Part shown: in pieces, positions 54,699 to 63,966 of the stretch
Layout: the number at the start of each line of letters is the position of its first letter
Numbering within the stretch: the stretch's first letter is position 1
DNA from: Treponema medium
Lineage (GTDB): Bacteria > Spirochaetota > Spirochaetia > Treponematales > Treponemataceae
Length of the DNA stretch: 64,000 bases
Direction: 5' to 3'
Assembly (NCBI RefSeq): GCF_017161265.1
Contig: NZ_CP031393.1
Span: 248,001 to 312,000 of the forward strand
The notes under the pieces: model-generated
The model's input: only the letters and a program-made list of their open reading frames with translations
Told to the model about the DNA's origin: nothing
Database searches by the model: none
Made by a program: the position numbers and the translations under genes

Positions 54699-55538
54699 TT
54701 ACTTTGAATAGTCGTAAAAACCTTTTCCGGTTTTGCGCCCGAGTAATCCGCCGCGCACCATTTTGCGGATAAGCGTACAGCAGCGATATTTACTATCTCC
54801 CGTTTCACGGTACAATACGTCCATAATAGCCAATACAACATCAAGACCAACTAAATCACCAAGCGCAAGCGGTCCCATCGGATGGTTTGCGCCCAGCTGC
54901 ATTGCCGTATCGATATGTTCGGCAGTTGCAATGCCTTCCTGCAGAATAAAAGCAGCTTCGTTAATCATGGGAATAAGAATCCGGTTTACAACAAAGCCGG
55001 GGCCTTCGTGTACCTCAACAGGTGTTTTTCCTAAACTCTTAGCGATTTCTATAATAGTATTTTTTACTTCAACAGGCGTATTGATTCCTGAAATAACTTC
55101 TACCAACTTCATTCTATCGGCAGGATTAAAGAAGTGCATCCCAATAACGGGGTGTTTAATGCCCTTGGCAATTTCGGTAACGGACAGAGAAGAGGTATTT
55201 GTTGCAAAAATTGTCGTTTCTTTGCAAATATTGTCCAGTTCGGTAAAAAGCGTTTTTTTAGCTTCGCTGGTTTCCAATATGGCTTCGATAATTAAATCGC
55301 TATCAGCCAAATCTTTATATACGCCGGTCTTTAAATTTCCCTTTATGGTAGCAACCGCTTCTGCCGTTATTTTGCCTTTCGCTGCCAATTTATCATAATT
55401 AGCTGCAATTTTATCTATTCCCGATTGCGCCCATTCGATTTTTATGTCGCATACCGTAACCTGATACCCGTTTGAAGCAAATGATGCGGCAATCCCTTGC
55501 CCCATCGTGCCTGCGCCTACAACACCGATTTTCTTCAT
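54699..55538 (-). CDS. hbd: 3-hydroxybutyryl-CoA dehydrogenase
   Basis: 279 residues. N-terminal NAD-binding motif [40 protein letters not shown], and the C-terminal dimer domain with [22 protein letters not shown]. Reduces acetoacetyl-CoA to 3-hydroxybutyryl-CoA. AGGAG lies upstream of the ATG. It is the first gene of a three-gene set (hbd, crt, CoA-transferase). The thiolase and butyryl-CoA dehydrogenase/Etf genes needed to complete the route are not in the window. Confidence 0.95.
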   Translation of the reverse strand: MKKIGVVGAGTMGQGIAASFASNGYQVTVCDIKIEWAQSGIDKIAANYDKLAAKGKITAEAVATIKGNLKTGVYKDLADSDLIIEAILETSEAKKTLFTELDNICKETTIFATNTSSLSVTEIAKGIKHPVIGMHFFNPADRMKLVEVISGINTPVEVKNTIIEIAKSLGKTPVEVHEGPGFVVNRILIPMINEAAFILQEGIATAEHIDTAMQLGANHPMGPLALGDLVGLDVVLAIMDVLYRETGDSKYRCCTLIRKMVRGGLLGRKTGKGFYDYSK

Positions 55539-55860
55539 ACTATGGCTCCTATATAGACCATTTTGTAAAACCTACTGCCCGGAAAGAGGTATCTCGGACA
55601 GTACCCTCCGGCAACGCCGGTGAAAAATGTCTGATGGACATCTCGAAAAACTCAGTTGTTTTTTCAGGAATGCCTGACTTTAAAAACAGATATAGCATAT
55701 CACAAAAAATACCTAGAATAAAGCCCTGAAATGAGATTGACATTGAGAAGTTCTCTCATTTTATTTGAAAATGATGTTGACGATTGCAGATAATTTAGTA
55801 GATTCCATAGAAGAAAGGATTGGATAAAAAACAGAATCGACAACCCCGACGCGGCTTGTG
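55539..55860. other. Intergenic stretch before hairpin array C
   Basis: No gene seen. A small CCGGC/GCCGG hairpin (55608-55620) and an ATGTC/GACAT stem (55627-55641) are present; the rest is AT-rich and unremarkable. Confidence 0.45.
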
Positions 55861-56120
55861 AGTATTGCTCAATGTTTCGCACTGTGTGTGCGAGCCGGCA
55901 CGAATTCCAGTGGTTCCAAACAGAAACGAGTTTTTTGCTTTGTAAAAAACTCGCAGTCAAAAATTGACAAAGAGGTCAATTTTTGAACGTGCCACGGATG
56001 GTGGTGGCATAAATCAGTAACAAGTTTAGGCATTAGGCAAAACTCGCAGCCCAAGAATATACACGGACGTATATTCTTGGGTGTGAATGTACAACTGCTT
56101 AACAGTCTATTTTCAAAAGG
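55861..56120 (+). repeat. Hairpin array C (GGA-loop mosaic)
   Basis: Related to array B in module order: CTCAATGTTTC, a CGCAC/GTGCG hairpin (55878-55892), TGGTTCCAAACAG, a TTTTTT/AAAAAA hairpin, TCAAAAATTGAC (55957-55968) with 55975-55986 and loop AAAGAG, a GCCACGGATGGTGGTGGC hairpin (55991-56008), CATAAATCAG, AACAAG, then 13-bp arms CCCAAGAATATAC (56050-56062) and 56069-56081 with loop ACGGAC, and CAGTCTATTTTCAAAAGG. No coding region is seen. Confidence 0.75.
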
Positions 56121-56180
56121 TACTGGAGATAGGTGCATACTACTTACATTATTAGAAAAAACTTAAAGCACAGGCTCTCA

Positions 56181-56399
56181 TCACTTTTTCGCTAAAAATA
56201 TATCCAGTTCTTCTCCTAGACTTATAAGCTGAGCTTCTGCTCTTTTGATTTTTTCAAGTATCGCCTGCTTTTGTATTTTTTCCAACTTGGCAAATACCGT
56301 ATCAAAGAGCTCTTTTTCCGTCACTTTCGGTTCTTCATCAAGATATTCTATTTTATAATATCCGGTCCACGCCTCGAACGGCTGTTCGTTTTCCTGCAT
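56181..56399 (-). CDS. Small acidic coiled-coil protein, unknown
   Basis: A 72-residue protein, MQENEQPFEAWTGYYKIEYL at the start and a predicted amphipathic helix over the last 40 residues (FDTVFAKLEKIQKQAILEKIKRAEAQLISLGEELDIFL). No known family. It follows the 205-residue gene by 10 bp on the same strand with AGGAG-like sequence upstream of the ATG, so the pair is probably expressed together. Confidence 0.6.
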   Translation of the reverse strand: MQENEQPFEAWTGYYKIEYLDEEPKVTEKELFDTVFAKLEKIQKQAILEKIKRAEAQLISLGEELDIFLAKK

Positions 56400-56409
56400 G
56401 TAAATCTCC

Positions 56410-57027
56410 TTATGCTAACCCCAACATCTCGCGCAGACGACCTTGAAACTCACCGGATGTTGTCTCTCCATTCAAAAAAGTTTTTATCTCCTGCTTTATA
56501 CCGGTAGGAAAGCGCCGCCAATAAGAGCCTGTCCAATCATGCATTGCAGCGGTAAGGCTGCGCTGTGTTTCAACCGGCATTTCGCCCAAACTGTACGAAA
56601 CGAACTGTATAACCATTTCGTATAACAGATCGGCAGGAACACCTTGCACCGAACCGTTCTTTGCCAAAGAGGCACGACGATTTTTTCCGCGTGAACCACT
56701 TGATTGCGGAATCCATGAATCAACCAGATCGACGATCTGCTGCTTGGAAAGTTCAGGTGCTTCTTTTTGCAAGATATCAGTGGCATAATCCCGAAAAGTA
56801 TGCCGAACGCCGTCCATACTTGCATCAATAGAAGCGTAGATCGATTCCGACATTTTCTTGGCTGCTTCTTCCGGAGTAAACGGGATGCTACCGTTTATCG
56901 CTCCCTCAAGCTGACCTTGCCGGCGTTCAACCGCTGCGGCAAATGCTTCAATCTCGCGTAGATTCGCTTTATTCAATATATAATCAAGCGCAAAGAGAAA
57001 ATCACCGTCGGTTTTTGTATTGTTCAT
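56410..57027 (-). CDS. Conserved-looking helical protein, unknown
   Basis: 205 residues, no signal peptide or membrane helix. The chain is helical with DFLFALDYILNKANLREIEAFAAAVERRQG at the start, a basic linker (SSGSRGKNRRASLAKNGS) near the middle and FPTGIKQEIKTFLNGETTSGEFQGRLREMLG at the end. I do not recognise a family. It is paired with the small coiled-coil gene downstream, and separated from the polysaccharide cluster by about 145 bp with no visible gene. Confidence 0.6.
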   Translation of the reverse strand: MNNTKTDGDFLFALDYILNKANLREIEAFAAAVERRQGQLEGAINGSIPFTPEEAAKKMSESIYASIDASMDGVRHTFRDYATDILQKEAPELSKQQIVDLVDSWIPQSSGSRGKNRRASLAKNGSVQGVPADLLYEMVIQFVSYSLGEMPVETQRSLTAAMHDWTGSYWRRFPTGIKQEIKTFLNGETTSGEFQGRLREMLGLA

Positions 57028-57172
57028 GAAGGAAGCATATACTATTTTGTTGAATTTTTAAAGAGGAAGGGAGAATATAAGAGTCGGGGCAACCGCATCA
57101 AATGCTTTTTGAACGGTTGCCCTGCACAGGCGATATGGAATATTTGCAGCCCATATTGCCATCATACATCCG

Positions 57173-58723
57173 TTATTTTTTATAAATAAAAGTCAGAATT
57201 GTTATTGTTGCAGTAATAATCGTTGCTGTTACCGTAATGAGCGGAACATACATATTAAAATTATACATAAAGGCATTGCTTTTTGCCGTAATAATCGTAT
57301 TCGGACCGATAACCGAATCCTTGGCAAGTTTTTTGCCATATACATCTTTAATTACAACAGCTCCACCGGTATTCCGCTGATAGTCAAAACCTCCAGCTAA
57401 TGCAATATAAAAGTCGGCTTTGCGACCGGGCGTATACGGATACGCACCGGGACTCGTTACAGCACCAGCCACGGTTACAGTTTGTTTAATCTCCGGAACA
57501 ATCAGTCGGTCTCCTGCCTCGATTGGAATAACTTCGTGATAGGATTGATCAAACAACAGCGGACTTAAATTTGCCGGTATCTGTTTTCCTTGCCGAAAGA
57601 TATACGCACCGGCTGCATCAACCCATGGCTTAGTAAAAAGCGGCAAGCGCTCGCGAACAATAGAAATAAGATCATCACCTTCATTAAAAGGAATTGGAAT
57701 AGTCGTAGCAACAATTTTAAGATCACCGTCTTTATTTATTGTACTTGTATCATTCTGGGTTGAAGAAATTCCATTTGTATTACCTTTTTGACTATCTGCT
57801 AAAATCGTACGTCGTGTTTCAACATCGAGCGGAATGTCAAGATACACAAAAGGACGCAGTGTTTTTTGAGTATCAATATAGACTTTATCCAAATGCCGTA
57901 ACGGTTCACTTCCCCCTGATTGCTCACTGAGCGCAATAAAAAAAGAATCAAACTTTGTACTTCCGTCTTCTGTGTTTGTTGTACGGGTTATTTTAACCTG
58001 TGTTCTATTGGCTCCGGCGGTATATCCACTGCCGTAAACGTCAATCAGCTGAGCAAGCGTTTCTGTTTCTGCCAATTCATACGTTCCGGGACGCTCAACT
58101 GCTCCGGAAAGTGTAACACGCCGCTTAACACGCGGGATAGAGATTACATCACCGGGTGATAAATACGGGTCTTGAGTAAGATCCCCAAAACGTATTGCCT
58201 GGAAAAAATCATAATCAATTGTTTTTCCGGAACGTCCTGTAATAGAGAGATAACGACTTGAAGCGAAATCCGTTAATAGACCGGTAATAGCTTGAGATGC
58301 GCGCATAAGTCCCCATGCTTTTACTTCTGTTGTTTTATTCACTTCCCCCTTCACCGTTACGGTAAAAGTACTGGGGGCAGTAAGTACAAACTGAACCACA
58401 CTCAGTGGATAATTTTGTGAAACCAGTGTTTCAACTTGTTTTTTAACAGCCATAAAGGTCTTACCGTTTGTATTCACCGAACCTAAATTAGAAACACGGA
58501 TAATGCCGCTTGAGTCCACAACGATCTGATAACTCACAGCATTTTGCCCAATCGTATAACCAAGTTGATATATATCCCCCGGCAAAACACGATAATCGGG
58601 ATTCGCCATTGCTTGTTGAGCTAATCGCTTTGACTCAGTTTCCGCATCGGAATTTGAAGCTGCACATAATGAAAAAGCTGCAATAAAACATACACAGACG
58701 AGTGAAATAGTTTTATACTTCAT
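57173..58723 (-). CDS. Polysaccharide export protein (Wza-like, SLBB domains)
   Basis: 516 residues from ATG 58723, which has AAGGAC about 8 nt upstream and starts a signal peptide (MKYKTISLVCVCFIAAFSLC). A polysaccharide-export domain comes first (YRVLPGDIYQLGYTIG..VDSSGIIRVSNLGSV), then at least two SLBB domains (RVTLSGAVERPGTYEL and VTVAGAVTSPGAYPYTP) with a third, more diverged one between. A C-terminal membrane helix (about 489-513) replaces the usual amphipathic one. It would form an envelope-spanning polysaccharide channel with the Wzz-like protein. It overlaps that gene by 11 bp. Confidence 0.85.
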   Translation of the reverse strand: MKYKTISLVCVCFIAAFSLCAASNSDAETESKRLAQQAMANPDYRVLPGDIYQLGYTIGQNAVSYQIVVDSSGIIRVSNLGSVNTNGKTFMAVKKQVETLVSQNYPLSVVQFVLTAPSTFTVTVKGEVNKTTEVKAWGLMRASQAITGLLTDFASSRYLSITGRSGKTIDYDFFQAIRFGDLTQDPYLSPGDVISIPRVKRRVTLSGAVERPGTYELAETETLAQLIDVYGSGYTAGANRTQVKITRTTNTEDGSTKFDSFFIALSEQSGGSEPLRHLDKVYIDTQKTLRPFVYLDIPLDVETRRTILADSQKGNTNGISSTQNDTSTINKDGDLKIVATTIPIPFNEGDDLISIVRERLPLFTKPWVDAAGAYIFRQGKQIPANLSPLLFDQSYHEVIPIEAGDRLIVPEIKQTVTVAGAVTSPGAYPYTPGRKADFYIALAGGFDYQRNTGGAVVIKDVYGKKLAKDSVIGPNTIITAKSNAFMYNFNMYVPLITVTATIITATITILTFIYKK

Positions 58724-59726
58724 GTTGCTTGTCCTTTTTCCGTAAGAACTTTGCCTGCACTTCAGGATCGCGATATATCTCCTGCACAGCATTCAAAAGG
58801 AAAGCAAGAAAAATCGAAAAGAATAATCCTGCAGCAAAAGCAACGATACATAGTTTTGCGCGCGACGGTCCGGATTTTTTTTCGGGTACTTCGGGCATAT
58901 CCAATATTTGAAATACCGGAGTTTCGCCCGCCATTTCTACTTTCAAGAGTTCATACTGAGCTTTTAATTGCCCGTATATCTTTTCTTGAATAGAAATTTC
59001 ACGCTTGATTTGTTCTATCGTAAGAGCGGTACCTCTCATCCCACCTGATTGAGCTATTTTATTTTCCAAATTGCCTGCTTCCCGCTCTAAACGTTTTATT
59101 TCATCAAATGATTGTTTCAAACTTTTCTCTAAATTTTCTTTTTCGTTGACTTTTCTATCAAGACCAAGCTCTGCAAACCGTTTTTCATAATACTCAACAG
59201 CAACCAAGACAGCTTTCTGAGCAAACTCAGGCTCAATATGCGTCGCAGCTAATGAAAACACTCCGCTTTTTTCATCTATTTTTGCTTTAAGTAAACCCTT
59301 GACTATGGTTCGAGTCTCGGTTTTGAGGAATTTTTTAATCTTATATTTTTCGGCAATATGCAATTCATCTGCAATAGTATCGAGAAAAGAATTACTGCCG
59401 GCAATATAGAGCGCTAACTGCTGCGTATTATCTCCGCCGCCGGACAATCCTGCTAGATTACCGAGACCATTTTGCTGCAGCATCGACGCTAAAGCTCCAC
59501 CGGAAGAACTTGTACTGCTTTGTATGCGCATAAAGGCTGTACTGGTGTATACATCCGGCATATATGACTTTTGGGGATCCATTTTTTTACCAATAAGAAC
59601 ATAGGTAAAAACACCTATTGAAACTATACCCGTTAGCGCAACAATCAGCCATCTCCAGCGCCATAATACAGCAACTAAATCTAACAAAGATATTTCGTCA
59701 GAATTATTATTTATATCATGTTCCAC
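58713..59726 (-). CDS. Wzz-type polysaccharide chain-length/co-polymerase protein
   Basis: 337 residues with membrane helices at about 28-48 and 295-316 and a long periplasmic coiled coil between them (about 190-265). The Wzz motif ISLLDLVAVLWRWRWLIVALTGIVSIGVFTYV is at the N-terminus. No Walker motif is present, so it lacks the tyrosine kinase domain of Wzc. It would control polymer length with the Wza-like exporter. Confidence 0.88.
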   Translation of the reverse strand: MEHDINNNSDEISLLDLVAVLWRWRWLIVALTGIVSIGVFTYVLIGKKMDPQKSYMPDVYTSTAFMRIQSSTSSSGGALASMLQQNGLGNLAGLSGGGDNTQQLALYIAGSNSFLDTIADELHIAEKYKIKKFLKTETRTIVKGLLKAKIDEKSGVFSLAATHIEPEFAQKAVLVAVEYYEKRFAELGLDRKVNEKENLEKSLKQSFDEIKRLEREAGNLENKIAQSGGMRGTALTIEQIKREISIQEKIYGQLKAQYELLKVEMAGETPVFQILDMPEVPEKKSGPSRAKLCIVAFAAGLFFSIFLAFLLNAVQEIYRDPEVQAKFLRKKDKQHEV

Positions 59727-59805
59727 TATAATCTCCTTAGAGCTTATTCGATCCTGTTAATTTTTAGAAAGTTCCAGCCTATGTATTTTTTGCATTTCAA
59801 ATATA

Positions 59806-60906
59806 TTATCGACCGCTATAGTTCTTTTCAATCCAGTTACGGTATTCGCCGGAACGGACATTTTCTATCCAAACGTTATTTTGCAAATACCAATCAACAG
59901 TATGTGCAAGACCTGTTTCAAAATCAAACATACGCTTCCAGCCCAGCTCTGTTTTAAGCTTTGTACAATCGATAGCATAGCGCCGGTCATGCCCGAGCCG
60001 ATCGGTTACATGCGTTATGAGAGCCGTAATTTTTTCTTTATTTAGTCCTGTTTTTTCAGAAACAATATCGATTAGCTTATGTAACAGCTTGATATTTTCC
60101 CATTCATTTTCACCACCGATATTATAGGTTTCCCCTACCCGTCCCTTTTGCATAATAAGCTGTACTGCACGGTTATGATCTTCAACATGAATCCAGTCAC
60201 GTATCTGCATCCCGTCGCCATAAACAGGTAGCGGCTTTCCATCCAGCATATTCAAAATCATCAGCGGAATGAGCTTTTCCGGGAACTGAAACGGTCCATA
60301 ATTATTGGAACAATTAGACACGGTGATAGGCAACCCGTATGTATGAAAATACGCCTTTACCAAATGATCGCTTGACGCCTTACTTGCCGAATAAGGGGAA
60401 CGGGGATCATACGGCGTAGTTTCTTGAAAATAGCCTTCCGCTCCAAGCGATCCGTACACTTCATCGGTACTTATATGGTGGAACAGCACATCATCCCGCA
60501 TGGAACCATCGCTCTTTTGCCATGCCTTTTTTGCTGCCTCCAACAGTGTGAAAGTACCGAGTATGTTTGTCTGTAAAAAAACTTCCGGTCCCAAGATAGA
60601 ACGGTCTACATGGCTTTCTGCCGCAAAGTGTACCACAGTATCGATGTTATATTTTCCAAAAATATTTGCGACAAGCTCTTTATCGCAAATATTACCATGA
60701 ATAAAGACATATCGCGCATCGGCAGCGCTGCCACCGAATTCAGCTTCTATATCAGAAAGACTTGCCGCATTACCGGCATAAGTTAATGCATCAAGGTTTA
60801 TAATACGTCCTGTAAATGTGGAATCTTTTTTTAATAAGGTACGGATAAAATTTGACCCGATAAAACCGGCTCCACCTGTGATAAGAATATTGTTAAAACT
60901 ACGCAC
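59806..60906 (-). CDS. rfbB: dTDP-glucose 4,6-dehydratase
   Basis: 366 residues of the extended SDR type. NAD motif ITGGAGFIGSNFIR, catalytic ISTDEVYGSLG and the Tyr-Lys pair in PYSASKASSDHL, then VSNCSNNYGPFQFPEKLIP. Makes dTDP-4-keto-6-deoxyglucose, precursor of rhamnose and other deoxysugars. The other dTDP-rhamnose genes (rfbA, C, D) are not in the window. Confidence 0.95.
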   Translation of the reverse strand: MRSFNNILITGGAGFIGSNFIRTLLKKDSTFTGRIINLDALTYAGNAASLSDIEAEFGGSAADARYVFIHGNICDKELVANIFGKYNIDTVVHFAAESHVDRSILGPEVFLQTNILGTFTLLEAAKKAWQKSDGSMRDDVLFHHISTDEVYGSLGAEGYFQETTPYDPRSPYSASKASSDHLVKAYFHTYGLPITVSNCSNNYGPFQFPEKLIPLMILNMLDGKPLPVYGDGMQIRDWIHVEDHNRAVQLIMQKGRVGETYNIGGENEWENIKLLHKLIDIVSEKTGLNKEKITALITHVTDRLGHDRRYAIDCTKLKTELGWKRMFDFETGLAHTVDWYLQNNVWIENVRSGEYRNWIEKNYSGR

Positions 60907-60982
60907 TTAGAGCAACTCCTTGAGATATAATGAAAGGCTTTAAAAATATACCACACTTATTTTCGAACACACTCTCTTATAA

Positions 60983-62215
60983 CTATCTTGTTACAAAATC
61001 TAAAAATCTTTTTGCTAAAATATCATAGGTTTGATTCTTTAGGATGTAATCGCGCCCTCTTTTTCCCATTACTTCACGCTCTTCTTCGGACAAAGCAGCA
61101 AGTTTTAAAATACCGTCAGCAATAGCCTGTGGATTTTCCGGTTCAACAGTTATACCACATTGAGCCTCTGAAATAGGATCATTACCGGCACTGATAGCAC
61201 TAATAATCGGTTTGGCAGCCATCATATAGTCCATTATTTTATTAGGACTAATACCAAACCGAAAAAGAGACTTTGCAACCAAGCCAATATACAAAATATC
61301 ACATAAATTTAAAAAAGAAGGAATTTCTTGCTTTGAAACCGGGGAATAGAAAAATACATTCTGAATCATCTTATCTTTAGCGTATTTTTGCAAAGATTTC
61401 TTATCACGACCATCACCTAATAAAATAATAGTAAACCCCCTATTGTTTACTAATAGGGCGGAATCAAGCAAATATTGTAAGGCATTTGCCTGCCCGTGAG
61501 CTCCTGTAAAGCCAATGATAATTTTACCTTTTGCCTTTTCCTGGGCTATAAACGAAGACAACTCATTGTTACTCAATGCCTTTATATTTTCTTTATCCCA
61601 ATCTTCCTTTGGTATTCCATTCGGAATAATAGCCAACTTCTTTAAGTTTAAGCCATGCTGATGCATATAGCTATGAACGCATGGCAACACAGAAATCACA
61701 GAATCAGCTTTTCTGTACGCAACATTTTCAGCTTTTTGCATTGCCATAATAAAAGGATGGTATTTAGAATAACCACCCAATTCAATCGGGGTTAGCGGCC
61801 ATAAATCACGCACCTCATATACTAATTTTGCCTCTGCATATCGCGCAATTTTAATTGCAGGATAAATATCAAAATTATAGGTTGAGGAAGAAATAACAAT
61901 ATCGGGTTTATAGCGCTGAACGATATTTTTAGCCTTACGGTTCAATTTAGACACAAAAGTATAGATATTCAAAACACGTTGAAATATATTTCGGTATTGC
62001 GGTGTTTTTATCCACACATATTTAATACCATCAATAGAAACTTCTTGAAAATCATCCACTACATCTGGATTCTTTTTTCGTATATGAGTAAAAGAGGCTG
62101 CAATAATAGTAACGGCATACCCTTGTTTTATCCATTCTTTTGCAAAATAATAGGGACGAAACACCATTCCCATTTCTGGAGAACCTGCATAATGGCTTAT
62201 AAATAGAATATTCAT
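60983..62215 (-). CDS. Glycosyltransferase family 4 (WbuB-like)
   Basis: 410 residues in a GT-B fold. The N-terminus MNILFISHYAGSPEMGMVFRPYYFAKEWIKQGYAVTIIAASF and YEVRDLWPLTPIELGGYSK are typical of WbuB/WcaI-like enzymes that transfer an aminosugar such as L-FucNAc to a lipid-linked sugar. The C-terminal nucleotide-sugar region has GFTGAHGQANALQYLLDSA and the E-x7-E-like segment in DPISEAQCGITVEPENP. Donor sugar cannot be fixed. It sits between rfbB and the dehydrogenase gene. Confidence 0.85.
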   Translation of the reverse strand: MNILFISHYAGSPEMGMVFRPYYFAKEWIKQGYAVTIIAASFTHIRKKNPDVVDDFQEVSIDGIKYVWIKTPQYRNIFQRVLNIYTFVSKLNRKAKNIVQRYKPDIVISSSTYNFDIYPAIKIARYAEAKLVYEVRDLWPLTPIELGGYSKYHPFIMAMQKAENVAYRKADSVISVLPCVHSYMHQHGLNLKKLAIIPNGIPKEDWDKENIKALSNNELSSFIAQEKAKGKIIIGFTGAHGQANALQYLLDSALLVNNRGFTIILLGDGRDKKSLQKYAKDKMIQNVFFYSPVSKQEIPSFLNLCDILYIGLVAKSLFRFGISPNKIMDYMMAAKPIISAISAGNDPISEAQCGITVEPENPQAIADGILKLAALSEEEREVMGKRGRDYILKNQTYDILAKRFLDFVTR

Positions 62216-62235
62216 TCAAGTTCCATTAAAGGATA

Positions 62236-63558
62236 TTACAGCTTAAATACTTTATCATCTTCAATGTGGACACTTTTTACCGCATTGCGTAAATCCACCA
62301 CTAAGCTCGATTTTGCTACAATATGCTCAATATCAAAACATGAATGATTGGTTGTAAATACAACGCAATCTGCTTTAGATAATAGGGCATCAGTTAAATC
62401 CGTACCGACCCATTTTTTTCCGTGATCGTCAATACATTCAGGGATATACGGATCATGATACAGGACATTTGCTCTTTTTTTAGCACATTCCTCCATAACA
62501 AGTAAGGCAGGGCTTTCACGAGGGTCATCAATATCCGGCTTATATGCAACACCAAGGAATAGAATTGTTGCACCATTCATTGCTTTTTGCTTGCGATTAA
62601 GCGCATACATAATCTTATTCATCATTTTATGCGGCATCTGATTGTTGATATTGCCGGCAGTATTTATCATTGTTAAATCGAAATTAAAGCCTTTTGCAAT
62701 ATGCTCAAGATAGAACGGATCAAGCGGGATACAGTGTCCGCCGATACCGGGACCGGGATAAAAGGCCTGAAAACCGTAGGGTTTCGATTTTGCAGCGTCT
62801 ATCACTTCCCAAATATTAATATCCATTTTACCCGCTAAAAGAGCCAGTTCATTGATAAGTGAAATATTGATAAGCCGATAGGTATTTTCAAGTATTTTAA
62901 CCATTTCCGCCACGCGGGGACTTGAGACAGGATAGAGATGCTGAATCGCCTTGCTGTAGAGAGCAATCGCAATTTTCTGAGCATCTTCGCCTAAAGCACC
63001 AACTACTTTCGGCGTATTATCAGTCTTATAATCTTTATTCCCCGGATCAACCCGTTCGGGACTAAAACAAAGCCAAAAATCTTTACTTTCTTTTAAGCCT
63101 GATTCTTTTTCGATAATCGGCTTCATAAAATCTTCGGTGGTTGTCGGATAGGTAGTGCTTTCAAGCGAAATAAAAGTACCTGCTTTCATATTTTTGCCGA
63201 TATCGATGCAAGATTGTTCGATAAACTTCATATCGGGTTTTTTAAAATGGTCGAGTGGTGTCGGAACGCAGATAATGACCGCATCGCATTCTTTAATTCG
63301 AGAAAAATCAGTTGTTGCAGAAAGCTTTGTTGTTTCTTTTACTACACGGCTTAAATCTTCATCTTTTATATCACCGATATAGTTTTTTCCAGTATTCACC
63401 AATTCTACTTTTTTAGAGCTTTTCTCAAAGCCTAAGACTTGTACATCTTTTTTTGCAAAAGATACAGCAAGCGGCAAGCCGACATAACCTAAACCGATAA
63501 TACCGACAACTTCGGCATTGCTTTCGATTTTTCTGATGATTGTTTCAAAGTTTGACAT
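62236..63558 (-). CDS. UDP-N-acetylhexosamine 6-dehydrogenase (WbpA/WecC type)
   Basis: 440 residues of the UDP-glucose/GDP-mannose dehydrogenase family. NAD motif GIIGLGYVGLPLAVSFAKK, SLESTTYPTTTEDFMKPI, FSPERVDPGN, the catalytic Cys in GPGIGGHCIPLDPFYL and the C-terminal GVAYKPDIDDPRESPALLVME. By resemblance it makes a UDP-N-acetylhexosaminuronate, supplying acidic sugar to the surface polymer. It is 20 bp upstream of the glycosyltransferase gene. Confidence 0.9.
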   Translation of the reverse strand: MSNFETIIRKIESNAEVVGIIGLGYVGLPLAVSFAKKDVQVLGFEKSSKKVELVNTGKNYIGDIKDEDLSRVVKETTKLSATTDFSRIKECDAVIICVPTPLDHFKKPDMKFIEQSCIDIGKNMKAGTFISLESTTYPTTTEDFMKPIIEKESGLKESKDFWLCFSPERVDPGNKDYKTDNTPKVVGALGEDAQKIAIALYSKAIQHLYPVSSPRVAEMVKILENTYRLINISLINELALLAGKMDINIWEVIDAAKSKPYGFQAFYPGPGIGGHCIPLDPFYLEHIAKGFNFDLTMINTAGNINNQMPHKMMNKIMYALNRKQKAMNGATILFLGVAYKPDIDDPRESPALLVMEECAKKRANVLYHDPYIPECIDDHGKKWVGTDLTDALLSKADCVVFTTNHSCFDIEHIVAKSSLVVDLRNAVKSVHIEDDKVFKL

Positions 63559-63621
63559 AGCGAACTCCCTAAAAGTTTATTGTGCATGCTAAAACAAGCA
63601 ATTTCAAGAATATATTTTCAT

Positions 63622-63966
63622 CTATTCAAGAATTTCGTCTAAACGATCATTTTTATATTTAAAGGATATTTTTTCTTCTTTAACCATTTTTAACATTTCT
63701 TTTAATTCACATGAGGCCACCGCCGGGCTCGAGATTTTTGATAGAACCACACGGCAATGTATAGTTTTATAACTAAAATTCTTCTTAAAATACTTATATG
63801 AGTTTTTTAACTGAATACAAGCCTTCCGTAAATCTTTACCTTTTAGCTCTATCAAATACACATCCGTACTATTATCATCTACAGCAAAATCACATCGAGT
63901 ACCTGAAGTAATCAAGCAACCGTCAACACGAATTTTGAGAAGGTTTCTGCCGGAGTTATTGTGCAT
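63622..63966 (-). CDS. PD-(D/E)XK nuclease-like protein (start may lie off the window)
   Basis: 114 residues from ATG 63966 (MHNNSGRNLLKIRVDG). The frame stays open to the window edge, so a longer product is possible. TRCDFAVDDNSTDVYLIELKGKDLRKACIQLKNS fits the D-x(n)-E-x-K core of the PD-(D/E)XK nuclease fold, followed by a helix. The AT-richer composition and unrelated function compared with the adjacent polysaccharide genes suggest an accessory gene. A CAGGAG is about 16 nt before this ATG. Function is not assignable beyond the possible fold. Confidence 0.45.
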   Translation of the reverse strand: MHNNSGRNLLKIRVDGCLITSGTRCDFAVDDNSTDVYLIELKGKDLRKACIQLKNSYKYFKKNFSYKTIHCRVVLSKISSPAVASCELKEMLKMVKEEKISFKYKNDRLDEILE

